NCBI GenBank assembly: GCA_025093555.1
Contig: JAIWNF010000002.1
Coordinates: 372,001-436,000 of the forward strand
Origin: Circinella umbellata
Taxonomy: Eukaryota; Mucoromycota; Mucoromycetes; Mucorales; Lichtheimiaceae
DNA length: 64,000 nucleotides
Reading direction: 5' to 3'
The position numbers and the translations under genes were made by a program. Positions 34,148-47,125 of the stretch are shown here, piece by piece (the first letter of the stretch is position 1; each line of letters starts with the position of its first letter). The notes beneath the pieces are model-generated. The model was not told the origin of the DNA and did no database searches. It was given only the letters and a program-made list of their open reading frames with translations.

Positions 34148-35941
34148 AATGATGAAAAAAAAATATAATAATAACAAATAAAGACAAAAGATAAAAATAA
34201 GAAAGAAGAAAAGCGACAATTCTCAACACATGATTTGTGTATTAGTAGAACCATAAGTTTTTATTGCTACTACTATTATTTTACTTCCCCATTTCCTTTC
34301 ATTTTCGTTGCCCTTTTTGTTACTTTTCTTCTAAATTATTAAGGTAACCTAAAGATAAAATACAATCACTAGCATATGTTTAATGAATGAAAGAAAAAAT
34401 AACATTTTTGTAGCCACTTTCGTCATAATGATTTTGATAAGGAGGATCACGCAAAATTGAAAATTCTTGATTATATCGTCATTGATTGAAGGAGAAATCC
34501 AGTGTAGCAAAAAAATAAAAAAAAAAATAGGGACGAAGAAATATATTTCAAAGAATGTAGCCGGGCTTTTTATTGTTTTTTATTTTACTGAACGAAAAAA
34601 AAATAATGCCCCAAAGTACTCTTTTTCTTTTTACTGGATAATGTGAAAAAGGGAGAAGAGACAATAGTTATATGTTATGTACTCATTAAAAAAAGAAGCA
34701 ATATGACAGAGAAGGGGTAATAAATACATTAATAAAGACAAGCCTGACTTTCTGGTCGTCAAGTGGTGTTAAACTGATAGTGGCATGATAATAAAAGGAG
34801 CCATTAAAGTTTATTATAAACGGGGAAGTAAAAGAATAAAATTGTATGCATAATAGTACTTAGCAATAGCAAAATTTAAATGTCAACATCAAAAGTCTTA
34901 ATAAGTAATTAGGTTGCTATAAAATAAAAATATGTTTTATTAAAGAAGAGGGTATGTGGGAGAGTAGAAATAAAGGAGGAGCGAAAGGGATAAATATTTT
35001 ATGGGAGAAAAGCTTATTAAAAAAAGAAAAATTATGAAAAGGAAGTTATATAACCATTTTCTGTTTATCAACATGTGTACCTTGTTTTTTTTACAACTTT
35101 AACGACTTCAATGCTTTATGATATCATTGGCGTCTTCAAACTCTATTTATTGGAGAACTTATTCATGATATACTGTACTTTTATTCTTTGTCACATGCGA
35201 TTTACTTAGCGATTATAATTGTTAAACAAAGAGTTAAATTTTAGCACATACTTTCTATGATTAAAAGAGTACGTATATATGAAAAAACAGTTTTCTTTTG
35301 GCTTCATCGAAACATCCGTGGTTTACCTATGATAAAATGAATTACACCTTCTTTTTTTATTACTATCCCCCTACTTCCTCTCCTCTATCTACAAGCATCT
35401 TTTTAAAAGAGTAAAACCAAGTATGTCATCATAGCATCCCTTCGATTGACAGGAACTCTATTCAATTCTTTTTTTTTTTTGCTGAGCTGTTTTTTTTTTT
35501 TGAGATTTCCCTGACTAGACGTTATATACAAAATTTACATATACGTTTCCTAAATCTTACATTCGAACAAAACACAAAGGAGAAGACGTAAAAAATTATC
35601 CCATTCCTTTTAAAAGTGGAATCATGCTCGAGCATTATAGGAAAAAGAAAAAACGGGCTTAGATTTATATAACTTTGTAAATATCTTATTATAATTAGTA
35701 TACTTCTAGATAACTTGCAGGGAACATTTGTAGTACTTACAAAAATTAAGACAACAACGAAATAGTTACTATGCGTAGCAACTTTACTTAATTTAGGGGG
35801 AGGTAGATCTTATTATTATCAGGCATTGTGTTATCCTTGACTTATATAATTAATGCTATTATTATTATCTTCTATAACATGCTGTAACTTTACAAAAAAA
35901 AAATGGAATTAAGGTGTTTGAAAGAACTCTCGCTTCCAAGA
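34148..35941. other. Intergenic region, no gene found
   Basis: AT-rich with A-tract-rich stretches; the last part is the homeobox gene promoter. No convincing coding on either strand. Confidence 0.5.
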
Positions 35942-35948
35942 TATAAAA
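35942..35948 (+). promoter_or_regulatory. TATA box of the homeodomain gene
   Basis: TATAAAA followed by GCGCG. It lies 154 nt upstream of the chosen ATG (36096) and only 13 nt before an in-frame ATG at 35961, which would therefore fall outside a normal transcript. Confidence 0.55.
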
Positions 35949-36095
35949 GCGCGTCAACTTTTGTCTTCCCGTATCTTTTTTTTTTCTTTTGCATCATCTC
36001 GTTCTGTTTACTATCTCTTTAATCTATACACTACTCAAATTAAAAACAAAAGTACATTTCAAACTCCCATTTTTTCTTATTATTTTTATAACAAC

Positions 36096-36929
36096 ATGAA
36101 ACCCAAATCTATCATTGCCAACGCTACTTCCAGCTGTAACAACACATTACCTTCGCTTCATGACATACTTCGTCCACCAAGACCGTCTGTTTTGGACGTA
36201 AATAATTTACTATGCTCTGCAGAAGAAAACTCTACCACTATCATAAGTGATACCACATCCAAATATGCTAGTGATGCATCACCCAAGATCAAACGTAAAA
36301 GAGCAACACCAAATCAATTAACTGTTTTAAATCGCGTATTTAGTCAAACATATTTTCCACCCACCGAACTTCGCATCGAATTGGGTAAACAATTGGGTAT
36401 GAGTCCGCGTACCGTTCAAATTTGGTTTCAAAATAAACGTCAATCGATGCGTAATGGGCGTGAGCAACATGTTTCTCGTCACCATCAACGAAAAAAAATT
36501 AATAGTAATAATAATAATAGCATATACACTACCCCACCTTTCTCTTTACTGTCACCATTATCAACATCATCTTGTAATCAGTCAATGAGTACTTCTTTAC
36601 ATCATCAACCCCAAAAGCAGCAACAGAAGCGACAGAAGCGACTAGATCAAATGTCACTACCAACCACGTCTCAACAACAACAACAACCTTCATATTGCAA
36701 TAACTCCATGGTTAATGTCACAGATAATAAAACAGCTATCATGTCGTCATCAACAATTTCATCATTGCTATCACCTTCTTTGATCATGAAACCGATCGCT
36801 CTGGCTCCTCTTCGTTTACCCTCTTCAACATCAGAATGTTGTATAGCCTCTTCTGTCACATCTCCATCATCCACAGTAAGTAATTTACCAACCCCAACTT
36901 CCACTGATTCGATTATTTATCGAGATTGA
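36096..36929 (+). CDS. Homeodomain transcription factor
   Basis: Single exon, 277 aa. Residues 66-122 form a homeodomain: basic KRKRATPNQL arm, helix 1 with LNRVFSQTYFPP, helix 2 LRIELGKQLGM, and recognition helix 3 SPRTVQIWFQNKRQSMR with the invariant W-F-x-N-x-R. The rest is Ser/Thr/Gln/Asn-rich with poly-Gln runs and SP/TP sites, typical of fungal homeobox activators or repressors (Yox1/Phx1-like size and layout). It should bind TAAT-type sites in the nucleus. The longer frame from 35961 adds a hydrophobic, Phe-rich leader unlike a transcription factor and starts too near the TATA box, so 36096 (ACAACATGA) is preferred. Confidence 0.9.
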   Translation: MKPKSIIANATSSCNNTLPSLHDILRPPRPSVLDVNNLLCSAEENSTTIISDTTSKYASDASPKIKRKRATPNQLTVLNRVFSQTYFPPTELRIELGKQLGMSPRTVQIWFQNKRQSMRNGREQHVSRHHQRKKINSNNNNSIYTTPPFSLLSPLSTSSCNQSMSTSLHHQPQKQQQKRQKRLDQMSLPTTSQQQQQPSYCNNSMVNVTDNKTAIMSSSTISSLLSPSLIMKPIALAPLRLPSSTSECCIASSVTSPSSTVSNLPTPTSTDSIIYRD

Positions 36930-39900
36930 TTTTATCTCTTCATTTTTTTGTTTCTCTATTTTAATTCTGATACCCTTACATCATCTTATCCATATACTAT
37001 TATTACGTATATAACTATCCATCCCCTTCATTCCGTATGTCTCTATTCCCTCTGAATAATTGTTTTCCACTTCTTCTTTTTACATTTGTGCTGAACTACG
37101 TATCTTTTTTTTTAACTTTAAGCCCGTATTATATACCTTTGTTTTCTACACCTTTATTTTTTCGTCATTGCAACATGTATGAATTCATTTTTATGGTTTT
37201 TTTTTATCTTTTTTTTATCCTAACTATTGTATACTATACGACTCTATATGTGTTGGTTTAATTTTTTCTACTGTTTTTTTTTCTGGATCTCAATAATAAC
37301 ATAAAATACGTATTATTTGCTCATGCAATTAGCACACTGAAAAAAACTGTTGACATTGTATGTTTATTTATTTTAAAATGCTTGTATAAAGTTAATGAGC
37401 TTATTAATAATATGTATGGTTCTAATACATAGAGAATAAATTGGAACAAAAAAGAAGCTTTTAACCTAAATAATTAATGATGGTCTAGGCCTTTTCACCC
37501 CCTATAAACTTTTTTAGATTGATTGTTGTCATTTGCATAAATTGTATGCTCATCCTTTTCACCGAATGTATAAAAGCCAAAAAGTCATACATAATAATGA
37601 TTTTGATGGTAGAATATAATAAATTAAATAAGTAAAGGGGAAGTTGATAGATATAGGAATCTGCAAATGTAAATATATGTTATGATTTTTGCTATGTTTT
37701 CTTGCAAAACAAAGTGATACTTATATCGCGCGACAACAAAATTTTTTTTATGTTACATAATGTATTATTTCATCATTGACAATATTTCTTTATATCCTGA
37801 TATCATCTTTCGTAATTCTCAATCTCCTTTTAATATATTACGTACCACTACTATAATTTTACTATACTGTTACTGCAGCTGTCAGGTTTGTAAAAATAAA
37901 AGGCACTTATTCATGGTTCTCCTTCTTCTTTATACTGGTCTGCATCATGATGTAATCTTATAAGGAGATCTGAATGTGTATCCTTTTACTTCAAACACTT
38001 TTTTTTTAAAAAAAAGGACCAGATTAAAGTATTAAGATAGTAATAAACGATCTACAAAGTAGGTCAATCGATTCGGACCAATTTACGGGAACATAAAAGA
38101 AGGTGACATGAAAGATATACTTTTAAATTATCCGTGCGACTATGCATTTGCATAATATATTCATATTTATGTTCTTCTTTATATTAAAATATGCAAATAG
38201 CAGAAAATAAAATTTTATACGTATCTTACTATCTCTTTCTACGTACATATCAGCATATTTTACAAAATGACCTTTTCTTCATCTTGTAAAAAAGCACATG
38301 TATACAAGGCCCCTTTCAAATACATACGTAATATATTTTATAAAAAAATATAATCGCTTCCCTATTAGCTATTATTCCTCCCGCCCCCTAATACATCATC
38401 TCCACTTTTTTTTTTCCTCTTTACGTTAAGTGGTTTTTTTTAATACCATCTCCATTTAACAACGACCTCAAATGGGTTTACTATAGTTTTTTTTTCTAAA
38501 AAAAAAGGTTATTGTGATAATGTTAAACTTCGTATGTTCCGACTCTTGAACAGATACTAGCAGTTATATAATCATGAGGGTAGTAAAACCCTTTTTTATG
38601 AAGAAACGTTCTTAATTTGTTTTAAAAAAGCATAACCTTATATCCCTTGAGGTCTCTCGTTAACTTCTCCTCATTTTTTGCTACATACTTGCACTTTGGT
38701 AGTAGCCCGTTCGACTGTATTATGTATAAAACTATTAAATAAAGTATATATTTGAAGCCATATTATAACAATTATTGCATTAATAATTAGGATAAGCTTT
38801 CGTACAAAAAGAGCTTATGACATCTGTATATACATATATATAATTATGAACGTTTTTACAGCAGTTAACCGAATTATATGACGACTTATATGTAGAATAT
38901 GGTTAGTACTTGGACCTGTTGAACATTGGCACATCCAAAGATTCATCACAAATGGCATATTTTCCATCAAAAAAGCTTTATTGCATAAAAAGGTAACTTT
39001 GGCTAATAAAATACCTTTAAAGAAAAGTCGGAAGATGTCCAAATATATAGTTATAATTACTTCTTAGGTTAAAACTTTGAGGCTAAGCTAGCCGATACAG
39101 AACATATATATTGTAATATTTACATATTAATAGATTAAGCTATATAAAATAGTCTTTATACTGCTCCTTACTTCTGATAATAAAAATAAATACGTACGTA
39201 ACATTTTTAATATATTGACAATGAACCAACATTTTTTTCAGTTAATCATTCAACAACAAAGAATGTATTCAAATGCATAAAATAAAATGAGTAGTTGTAT
39301 AAATGTATAGAGACAAAGTGTATTAATAACACACTGACATATTTATAATGAAGAACAAGATGTAGTACATGAAGGGTCGAAGAAGGAGGAGCGTATATGA
39401 AATTAGCGGAACGAGACAATATTACCAATAATTTATTGACAATCTTTCTCTTGACGACAAAAATTATCCGGATACTTTTTATTTGCCACACAAAAGAATT
39501 AACCAATTGGAAACAAAGAAAAGAGTCGATACGGCGTACGTTTAGGCAAGCTCGTATATCTTATGTAAAAATTCGAAGAATTTCACCGGATGCATACTGG
39601 TTTGTTGTGCGTATGGTATAATAGTTAAGAGATGCTCCCGGTTGAAAGAAATGCAGGCTTAACGGGTACCAGTTTAACGAAACGTCACTGTGTATCTAAC
39701 TTTTTATAATGTTGCTAATGCTGAAATATAAAAAATTGTTTTTTATCGTGCGTACCAATCATTAACTACAATAATGTACATGGTGATATGCTGGATGAAA
39801 AGCTTTGTGTAATATTGAGCAACTGATTCTTTTGTTAAAGTTACCACAGTCGTCCTGTGTATATCACCAGCAAGAAATCACTTTACTGAAGAAATTAAAT

Positions 39901-40850
39901 TAGAAAGAAGATTATCCAATTGTTGACCAGTGCTGCTTTAATCAAAAGGATAAATTGCGTATCGAGAAATAATCGGCATTTATTGTAAAATGAAGTACTC
40001 ATACATTGCTTAATTCATTTGATTTGGTCATTACTGTTTAGCAACGGTTATTCAAACACAGGTATTAACAAAAGGGCGTTGTAAAACAACAAAAAAATGC
40101 ATATTAAGAAACAGGTTTTTTTTACTTTAGTACTCTTCATTCATAACTATCAATAATAATAAAATTAATTTGCACCACATATTACGTAGTATGTAAAAGG
40201 ATAGAATATTTAGTAATAAATTCGGTCACTATTATTACTATAATTAATAATAATATCCCAACATGTGATTACTAATATCAATTAGTAGATAACGCCCCCA
40301 AAAAAAGATAACCCGATCATTTTGTACAACATAAAAGAATAATAGCAATAATGGATTGTCATTTTTTACATGAAGGTTTACTGATTTATAAAGCCGATGT
40401 TATACATAAACTCCATATATAGTAGCTCTGCCTAAAGTATAAGTGTTTTAATAAAAATAATACTGTGGTTCATTTTGCAACAATCGGATTAAATAATAGT
40501 TATTAAGTTTTGCAACAGAAAGTTCTTTTCTTACAATAAATCATGTATGATATACAGATATCCTGTAATAAATATATAAAGAAAAAGCAGGGTTATTATT
40601 AGAAAATCCTGGGTTATATTTGGTTTAGTGGATATCAAAATATAGGAGTAAGAAAATATAAAAAATCGGGTTACAGTTATATGATATTAATTATAGTAGC
40701 ACAACTAAGATATACAGTAATTCCAAAAGCTGCCCTGGTGGAAGAGGTGGAAATCAAGAAATTTGGAATCAAGCTAACAACTACATGCCAAGAAGCAGGA
40801 TCAGAAAAATGAAGAAAATATGACCAAATACTCAAAAGGTACCGCCTTTT
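36930..40850. other. Gene-poor intergenic region
   Basis: Nearly 4 kb without a convincing coding region on either strand. It is very AT-rich with poly-T/poly-A tracts. No repeat family or RNA gene was recognised. Confidence 0.45.
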
Positions 40851-40869
40851 AGTTTGCTATTAATAAAAA

Positions 40870-41730
40870 TTATTATATTTTCAGTTTGCCAAATGTTAAG
40901 GGCAAAATTTCGCTATTTCGCAGCACAATAAATCTTTTTTTCTTTTGGTCAGCCATACACATGATACCCGTGTTTGTTCCCGAAGGTGCTCTGAACCATC
41001 TTCGGTCTACCGCACTGTTTTTATACCAGTAGTGACCCCCTTTAGTGTAGCCTGTTGCAAACTTTGCTGCACTCTTTGACGTATTTCGCTTTGTTGACCA
41101 CAAACAATTCTCATGTGTTCTTTGGCTACGGTGTAAAGAAGTGTAATTGTGCTATCCGTCGAGCTGTAGTATATCGTAAGCGTTGGTGTCGCTTTGGGCG
41201 AGAGGAAAAAACCAAGGACAGATAATGGGTGGATTCGTTCGAACAGATGCCCTTGCAGAGTTGCAGCAGAAATCAGGATACAACGTCGTGCCCAGAAATC
41301 GCAGTCGGGCCTCCTTCTCGAACGGAAATTCGCAAGGTATATTGAATCAGGATTGTGTTGACTAAGTCTTCGACACAGCGGATGACAATGACTGGGGATT
41401 GGTGTTGCACTTGAGCGACACTTATCGAGTAATGGATGGAACACAGCATAAATTCGTCACTTATATGCCTCTGGATTTCACATACAACAGGCGGTCAAGT
41501 TGATCCTACGGAACGTGGTACGTATATACAGAAAATCGCACGTGGTATTGTCCATAAAGCCAGATTTTCCAACGATGTAGGTGTAATCGTGTGCATCCGT
41601 TAACTTCTCGCCATAAGGCTTACGACACGTTGGTCCTTCAGTAAGGTCTTGCTAAACAGGTCTGTGCCAGGTGGGGGATCTTGATTCAATCCGGATTTCT
41701 ACACCGATCCGTTTTCGTACGGATCGGATC
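40870..41730. other. GC-richer island with decayed coding-like frames
   Basis: Base composition rises well above the flanks, and frames of 60-145 codons overlap on both strands (minus 41007-41444 and 40873-41103; plus 41183-41365). None matches a family I know. The right edge (41690-41800) has many GGATC/GATCC words in both orientations. A relic of horizontally acquired or transposon DNA is possible. Confidence 0.3.
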
Positions 41731-42809
41731 GCTGTTATATAATTCGGAATGTTAGTAGGATCAGGATCTACAGATCCATTGGATTTATTTGATCCGTCAT
41801 TATAAGTATGAATTCATGATTTAAATAAAAAGAATAATCGTATTTTATAAAAAGTTTAAGCTTTTGCTTATTGTTATATATCTAAGAGGAGTTGAAATGA
41901 AGATTACTGATGCTTTGGAACCAGTTTATAGAAAAATAAATCCTATATTTTGATTACTAGTTGATCAGTAAGTGAATTGAATGAAAGGATAGAGTGAAAA
42001 AAAAAAAGATAAGTCGTACGAGAAAGGTAACTGCTTAATAAGAATACAGGATTTCCAAAAAGCAATGTCTCTCCAAAAAAGGAAATCACTGTATGTTTTG
42101 TTTATAGTAAGTAAAAATAAGTAAAAAAAAACTGGATACGTAGCAACATTTTTTTTTTAATTTGCTTTTTTTTTGTTCAGTTCTTGTATGTGAATGTAAA
42201 AGATTTTCAAGGAGTAAAAAATAAACTAGTTAGTCAGTCAATTAACAAAAAGGTATTTTACGGCTGATATAGACATCACCCCACCTTCCAAAATAATTCG
42301 AGCGCAAAGAATAACTAAAATTGCGCTCAGATAATTTATTTTCTACAGAAACTAATATATAACTGGTATATCACACGCAATAAGAAAACGTTTACACCCC
42401 CTCTTGACCTTATTTGATTTTAGTTGTCACACGATGCTAATTTCATATATTGACACCATCGACGATCACAAAAGAAAAATAAAATAAAATAAAAAAAACT
42501 TCGGGTAGTAGTAAAAAAAAAGGTGGATTTTACAACGTTTGTTAATTTGTTTGAATATGAATAAAAAGTAGGAGAGATTGAATGATATTGATAAATGTGC
42601 GAGTGTGGGTGGGGGACAATGTGATAATAGTTAATAAGACGAAAGAAGATAAAAAACAATTTGCATATAAAATATAAGATAAACTAGTAGATGGTAAGCC
42701 GGCTTGATAAAAAAAAGAAGAAAATGAAATACGTTTTTGGGGATAGAATAGAATAGAATAGAATATAAAGATAATAATAACGTATATGAGATATATATAT
42801 AGATATATA
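41731..42809. other. Intergenic, downstream of the SH3 gene
   Basis: AT-rich DNA with a short GAATA microsatellite (about 42745-42766) and an alternating TA stretch before the SH3 gene stop codon. No coding seen. Confidence 0.5.
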
Positions 42810-43892
42810 TCAGATAAACTCGACATATGACTCCGGTACAAGACCAGTTTCATCCATTACATCAGCAATTAACCAGCCCTATTTGATTATATATATGTAT
42901 TTAATATCTTTTTTCTCTTTATCTCTAAACAATTATTTGAACATAATTAATCCCTCCCAACCATTTATCATATCTCATGTAATATTACTTACTGGACATT
43001 GCCTATATTGCACCCAGACAGCGTCGCCCGCTTTCATGCCAATTTCATACTCAGTCTCGGGTGTGAAATCATATAGCGCGCGTGCCTGACGACCTGTGAA
43101 TTCTGAAGATGACAGAGAAATTTGTGATAACCTTAGTTCTTCAAGAGGTTCACCATGATGTAGTGGTGACGATTCTGAGTATGCAAAATCACGAACCGTA
43201 ACAATAATTTTCTCATCATTATTATCAACATCATTATCGCTTTGTTTAATATGGTTTTTGTCATCATTATCATTTTTAATATCATTAATTTCTTGTTCTT
43301 GTTCCTCAGGGAGTTGTTGATGTACAATTGCACTATTGTTAGTTTTAATCTAATTTAAAAGCAAATAAAAGCTTTGCTGAGTAACAAAAATAAAATAGAG
43401 TCGCCAAGGTAACCATAATTATTGGTTTTTTTTTTTCTTTTTTTTTTTTTTGCCAAGGTGATATTATTTTTCTTCACTTACGGAGGCAGTTCTTGTTGAT
43501 ACCGTTATTGTCGAAACCCGCACAGCAGGTTTGTTGTTACTTTTCTCAATACTGGTTACATCTTGAAGTTTCTCTGACATGGTCGATGATTTATCATAGC
43601 ACACTTTTTCTTCGGATGAGAATGAGCTCGTCTCGTCATCGACAGTTCCTTCGTCGTTATTAGTATTTTTCTTTGTTCGAAATGATTTCTTTGCGATCGT
43701 TCCTTTGCGGGTGAGCTTTAATAAAGTCATTGATATGAATTTTTGTTCGAGATGGTTTTTAATAAAAAAAAATAGTTTTAAATGAGCTTATTTTATTATT
43801 ATTTATTATTATTATATTAAACATTTATTAAATAACATTCAATTTACCTTTTTAAGCAAAAGAGCCAAAGTAATTGCAGTTGAAAGACTCAT
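42810..43892 (-). CDS. SH3-domain protein (Nbp2-like SH3)
   Basis: Four exons on the minus strand: 43892-43848, 43715-43482, 43349-42993 and 42878-42810. They give 234 aa. It begins MSLSTAITLALLLKKLTRKG, followed by an acidic, Ser/Asn-rich linker and a C-terminal SH3 domain (residues about 181-234). The domain has ARALYDF, the acidic RT loop TPETEYEIGMKAGD, WVQYRQCPGWL and the closing GLVPESYVEF. The last intron cuts the domain just before GWL. SH3 domains bind PxxP ligands; the closest pattern I know is fungal Nbp2, a scaffold in stress-MAPK signalling, but this is inference. An ATG at 43730 lies inside intron 1 and would drop the conserved-looking leader. Confidence 0.85.
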
Positions 43893-43977
43893 TATAATAT
43901 TATCATATACGAATTGTAAAGGAGGGGAATGGGGTGTTAAGTTTATCTTTTTTTATCTTTTTTTTTTCGGTTTCTTC

Positions 43978-43983
43978 TTTATA
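43978..43983 (-). promoter_or_regulatory. TATA-like element of the SH3 gene
   Basis: TATAAA on the minus strand about 86 nt upstream of the exon-1 ATG. Position fits, but the context is AT-rich so chance is possible. Confidence 0.3.
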
Positions 43984-44706
43984 AAAAGCAAGAGTGTTTT
44001 GTTGGAATTGCTATATAAGAAAGAAGAAAGAAGAAAAAACGCTTATTGTTTAAAAAATAATTGTTTTTCTTTTTTCTCTTTCTTTTTCAGTTGTCCAAAG
44101 TACAAAAACAAAACAAAGAAAGCTTTTTTGTAGAAAGCTGCCTTGTGAAGGCAAAGGGAAAAGAAGAAGAGAGTTATTATCAGAAAATCACCCCCAAACG
44201 CAAAAAAAAGTTATTATATATTACGCTTAGCAACCTAGCCAATGAAATTAACTTCTTTCTATCCCCCGTTTTTGTCGCTTTTTTTTGTACTTATTGGGGG
44301 GGGACATATTAAAAGATAGGAGCAGGTGGGGTATTTTTTTTGGCAAAAAGTTGACTCATAGACGCGTTTCGTGTTTCATACTATGCATCTCTACTACAGA
44401 TTATCTAAAATTCTTTACCACAGTATTATATATATATACATCAGACATTACTGTTTGTCGTGATTTTTAAAAGCTTAAAATAATGTCAAAAATTCAACAA
44501 GCTGTGTTACCGTGATAACTTTGTCGTCAGGTACTAAAGCTCCCATAGAATTACTTGTGAATGTTCAAAGGAGGGATGTGCTTTTGTTTAACATTTTATC
44601 CACACTAATAATAAGCGTTACATCTTCGTATTTTTAGAGGTATTTAGATGGAACTGGATCTTGATATTAGTATCTTCTACTGAGCCAAGAAGAAATATCA
44701 ATTTAA
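43984..44706. other. Intergenic region, no gene found
   Basis: Short frames at 44061-44312 and 44285-44470 are low-complexity and unlike proteins. Nothing else seen. Confidence 0.45.
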
Positions 44707-45152
44707 GGAATTTGCTACGGACACCCCAAAAATACTATATTAGGTAATTTCAATCCTTACGGACACCACACTTTTATATTTTTTCAAAGATATATAACAA
44801 TCTGATATAATTACGTCGTATCCAGCCATTTATACACTATATACACAGTTATTATCTTTATATAACTTAAAAATGTTTATGAAACTTATATTAGCAGTTC
44901 AACTTTTTATAAATACGTATCGTTCGAATATATCTAATCTTCTCTTACTGTATCGTTATGTACACAAGTGAGACAAACAACAACGAATAATGTGTACTTT
45001 TGATGATATACGTATGAGTGGTCAATTAAGGAGTGGTAATATTGGTGCTAATAACGCTACTACTATAGTTACATGGTCTAAGAAGTTGTTTGACAACTTC
45101 TTATGGTGGGGTGTCCGTAAGGCCAAAATATGGGGTGTCCGTAGCAATTCCC
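44707..45152. mobile_element. 446-bp MITE with paired GGACACC motifs
   Basis: Left end GGAATTTGCTACGGACACCC and right end (complement) GGAATTGCTACGGACACCCC match with one indel. A second matching pair lies inside (CCTTACGGACACC at about 44754 and its complement near 45110-45123). AATTTAA is found directly left of the element and 2 bp right of it, possibly a target duplication. No coding capacity; superfamily undecided. Confidence 0.65.
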
Positions 45153-47125
45153 TAATTTAATTATCCAAGGTGCCATAACTATTATTGTTTAATATTAATA
45201 ATGATAAGCCGATCCACAACTGCTACGTACAACTAGTATAGTTCATAACACGACATAGAGTACTCCTTTTCAGACGTCCAACAACTAAACTTATAAAGTA
45301 AGGAGATAATAAAAGACATCTTGTTATCATATTCCTAGTCGGGATATAATGTTCGTTTTTTGTCTTGACGTCGTAAATAATAAAATAGTTTTGCCTTTTT
45401 TTACTACGACCTCCCTGATGAAATGTCTGCGGAATAATATATCATTTTCAAAGTGGTGGAGTACATTCTATATTTGTATATCAGTAACATGTATTCAACC
45501 ACGTATTATTACTCGTAACGGCTTCATAAAGACATGGCTGATTCATATTACGGACATTTGTTAGTCAACAACAATATTGATGGAGTTGTCGTATATAGAT
45601 TCTCTTCAGCATCTTTTATGCCAATTATACATTTCCATCCGTCATTTACAACTGTCAATAACGTAATTCGATTTTTTTTATCCCAGGAGCCATTTCACGA
45701 AAGTTAATCACCTTCCCTGTACAAATAAAAATAAACATCTATCTACAACACATGTATAATTACACCTTGTTGCTTGATGTAAATATAGAAGTGGTTTAAG
45801 ACTTTTTTGGTGACTATCAGTAAAAAAGTAGTAAATTGCAATTAAGTAAATTTAATCAAACTATAGCTTTTTTTCAACTTAATGCATATAATAGTTTGTA
45901 CATTATTTCCTTTCAAAAAGAATATGTTGTCTAGTAAGTGGGTCCCGAACTTATCATGCATAGTGAAAAATTTCACGTCTTAGGCAACATTTTCTGTGGA
46001 AATATCTCCGCCAACAGCAGCACTTTGCATATTATCAATAACGGTAAGCTCTTTTTGTCAACATAATCGGTCAAACCTTTTTTTTTGATATGTAATTCTA
46101 ATATAGATCGTTATTTGATCACTTATCTCCCTCAATCTATTTTTGAAAAGGTTTATATTCTTCTTACTTTTTATTTTTGCTCAGGCTGTTCCTACATATT
46201 TGAGACAACGTTTAGCTCTTATTATGCTCCTCTTTTTTTCTCAGAGGTAGAAAAACTGATAATATTACTATTATATCACATACTAGGATTTACTAACGTG
46301 ATGGGTAATAAACAAAGAAAGTTCATACTCCTTCGCAAAAGCAGAAATTTTAATAAGCTTCTTTCTTGTACGTCATGCAGTACTAAAACTCAACCATCTC
46401 AGTCTCATTTTGAGTTTGCATAAACTATTACTACCATTTATACTACCCAGAAGCAGTGTAGTTGTACTTATCTGTACATCTACATTTTACGCTTTACTGA
46501 CTGTGAAGGATTAGTCATATTGCTGATATTCATATTTATGAATTTCTAAAAAGCCCATGTGTTCGTTAATATATTGGTATGAACACAACCAATAAATTGA
46601 TAGTAGAGAAAATGATTATAGTAATAAATGTACGTTTTCTAAAATAAATGAAACGTATAGCTTTGCTTAAACTAATTGATAAAAAAAAATCAAACTATTA
46701 TGTACTTGCAAGATATATAGATGAACATAGAAAACATCTCAAATGTGATTTCTTTTAAAAGGGAATAAGTATTGGCAAACGTACATCGACCTGACTCATT
46801 ATTGAAAAAGTTAATGATAGTTCCATTTCATTTCCACGGAATATTTTTATTATCATCTTCCACTTAAGATCCTATCCATCAACCAAGAAGCTCACCCAAC
46901 GTTTGATGCTTTTCTTATACTGAATTTCCTCTGAGCCAACAAAAACAAAATAAAACCATTCAAGCTATAATTTTTAACTCTCCTTTTTTTATTAGTATGG
47001 TTATTTTTATTATTAGTATTATTAATTAAATTATTCACTAACAGTATAAAAAATGGTAAAAGATTAGTATTGAAAAATAAATAAATAAAATTATGGCTTA
47101 AGGAAAAATGAAGGAAAAACGAAAC
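45153..47125. other. Intergenic region, no gene found
   Basis: AT-rich. The longest frame (46085-46423) has no recognisable motif and biased hydrophobic composition. It ends in the 3' flank of the B55 gene. Confidence 0.45.

Noticed and set aside
35961..36095. N-terminal extension of the homeodomain protein
   Set aside because: It starts 13 nt after the TATA box and adds a Phe-rich hydrophobic leader atypical of transcription factors.
43728..43730. ATG 43730 as start of the SH3 protein
   Set aside because: The upstream exon 43892-43848 splices in frame directly to the LTRKG block and gives a better N-terminus. The 43730 ATG lies inside that intron.
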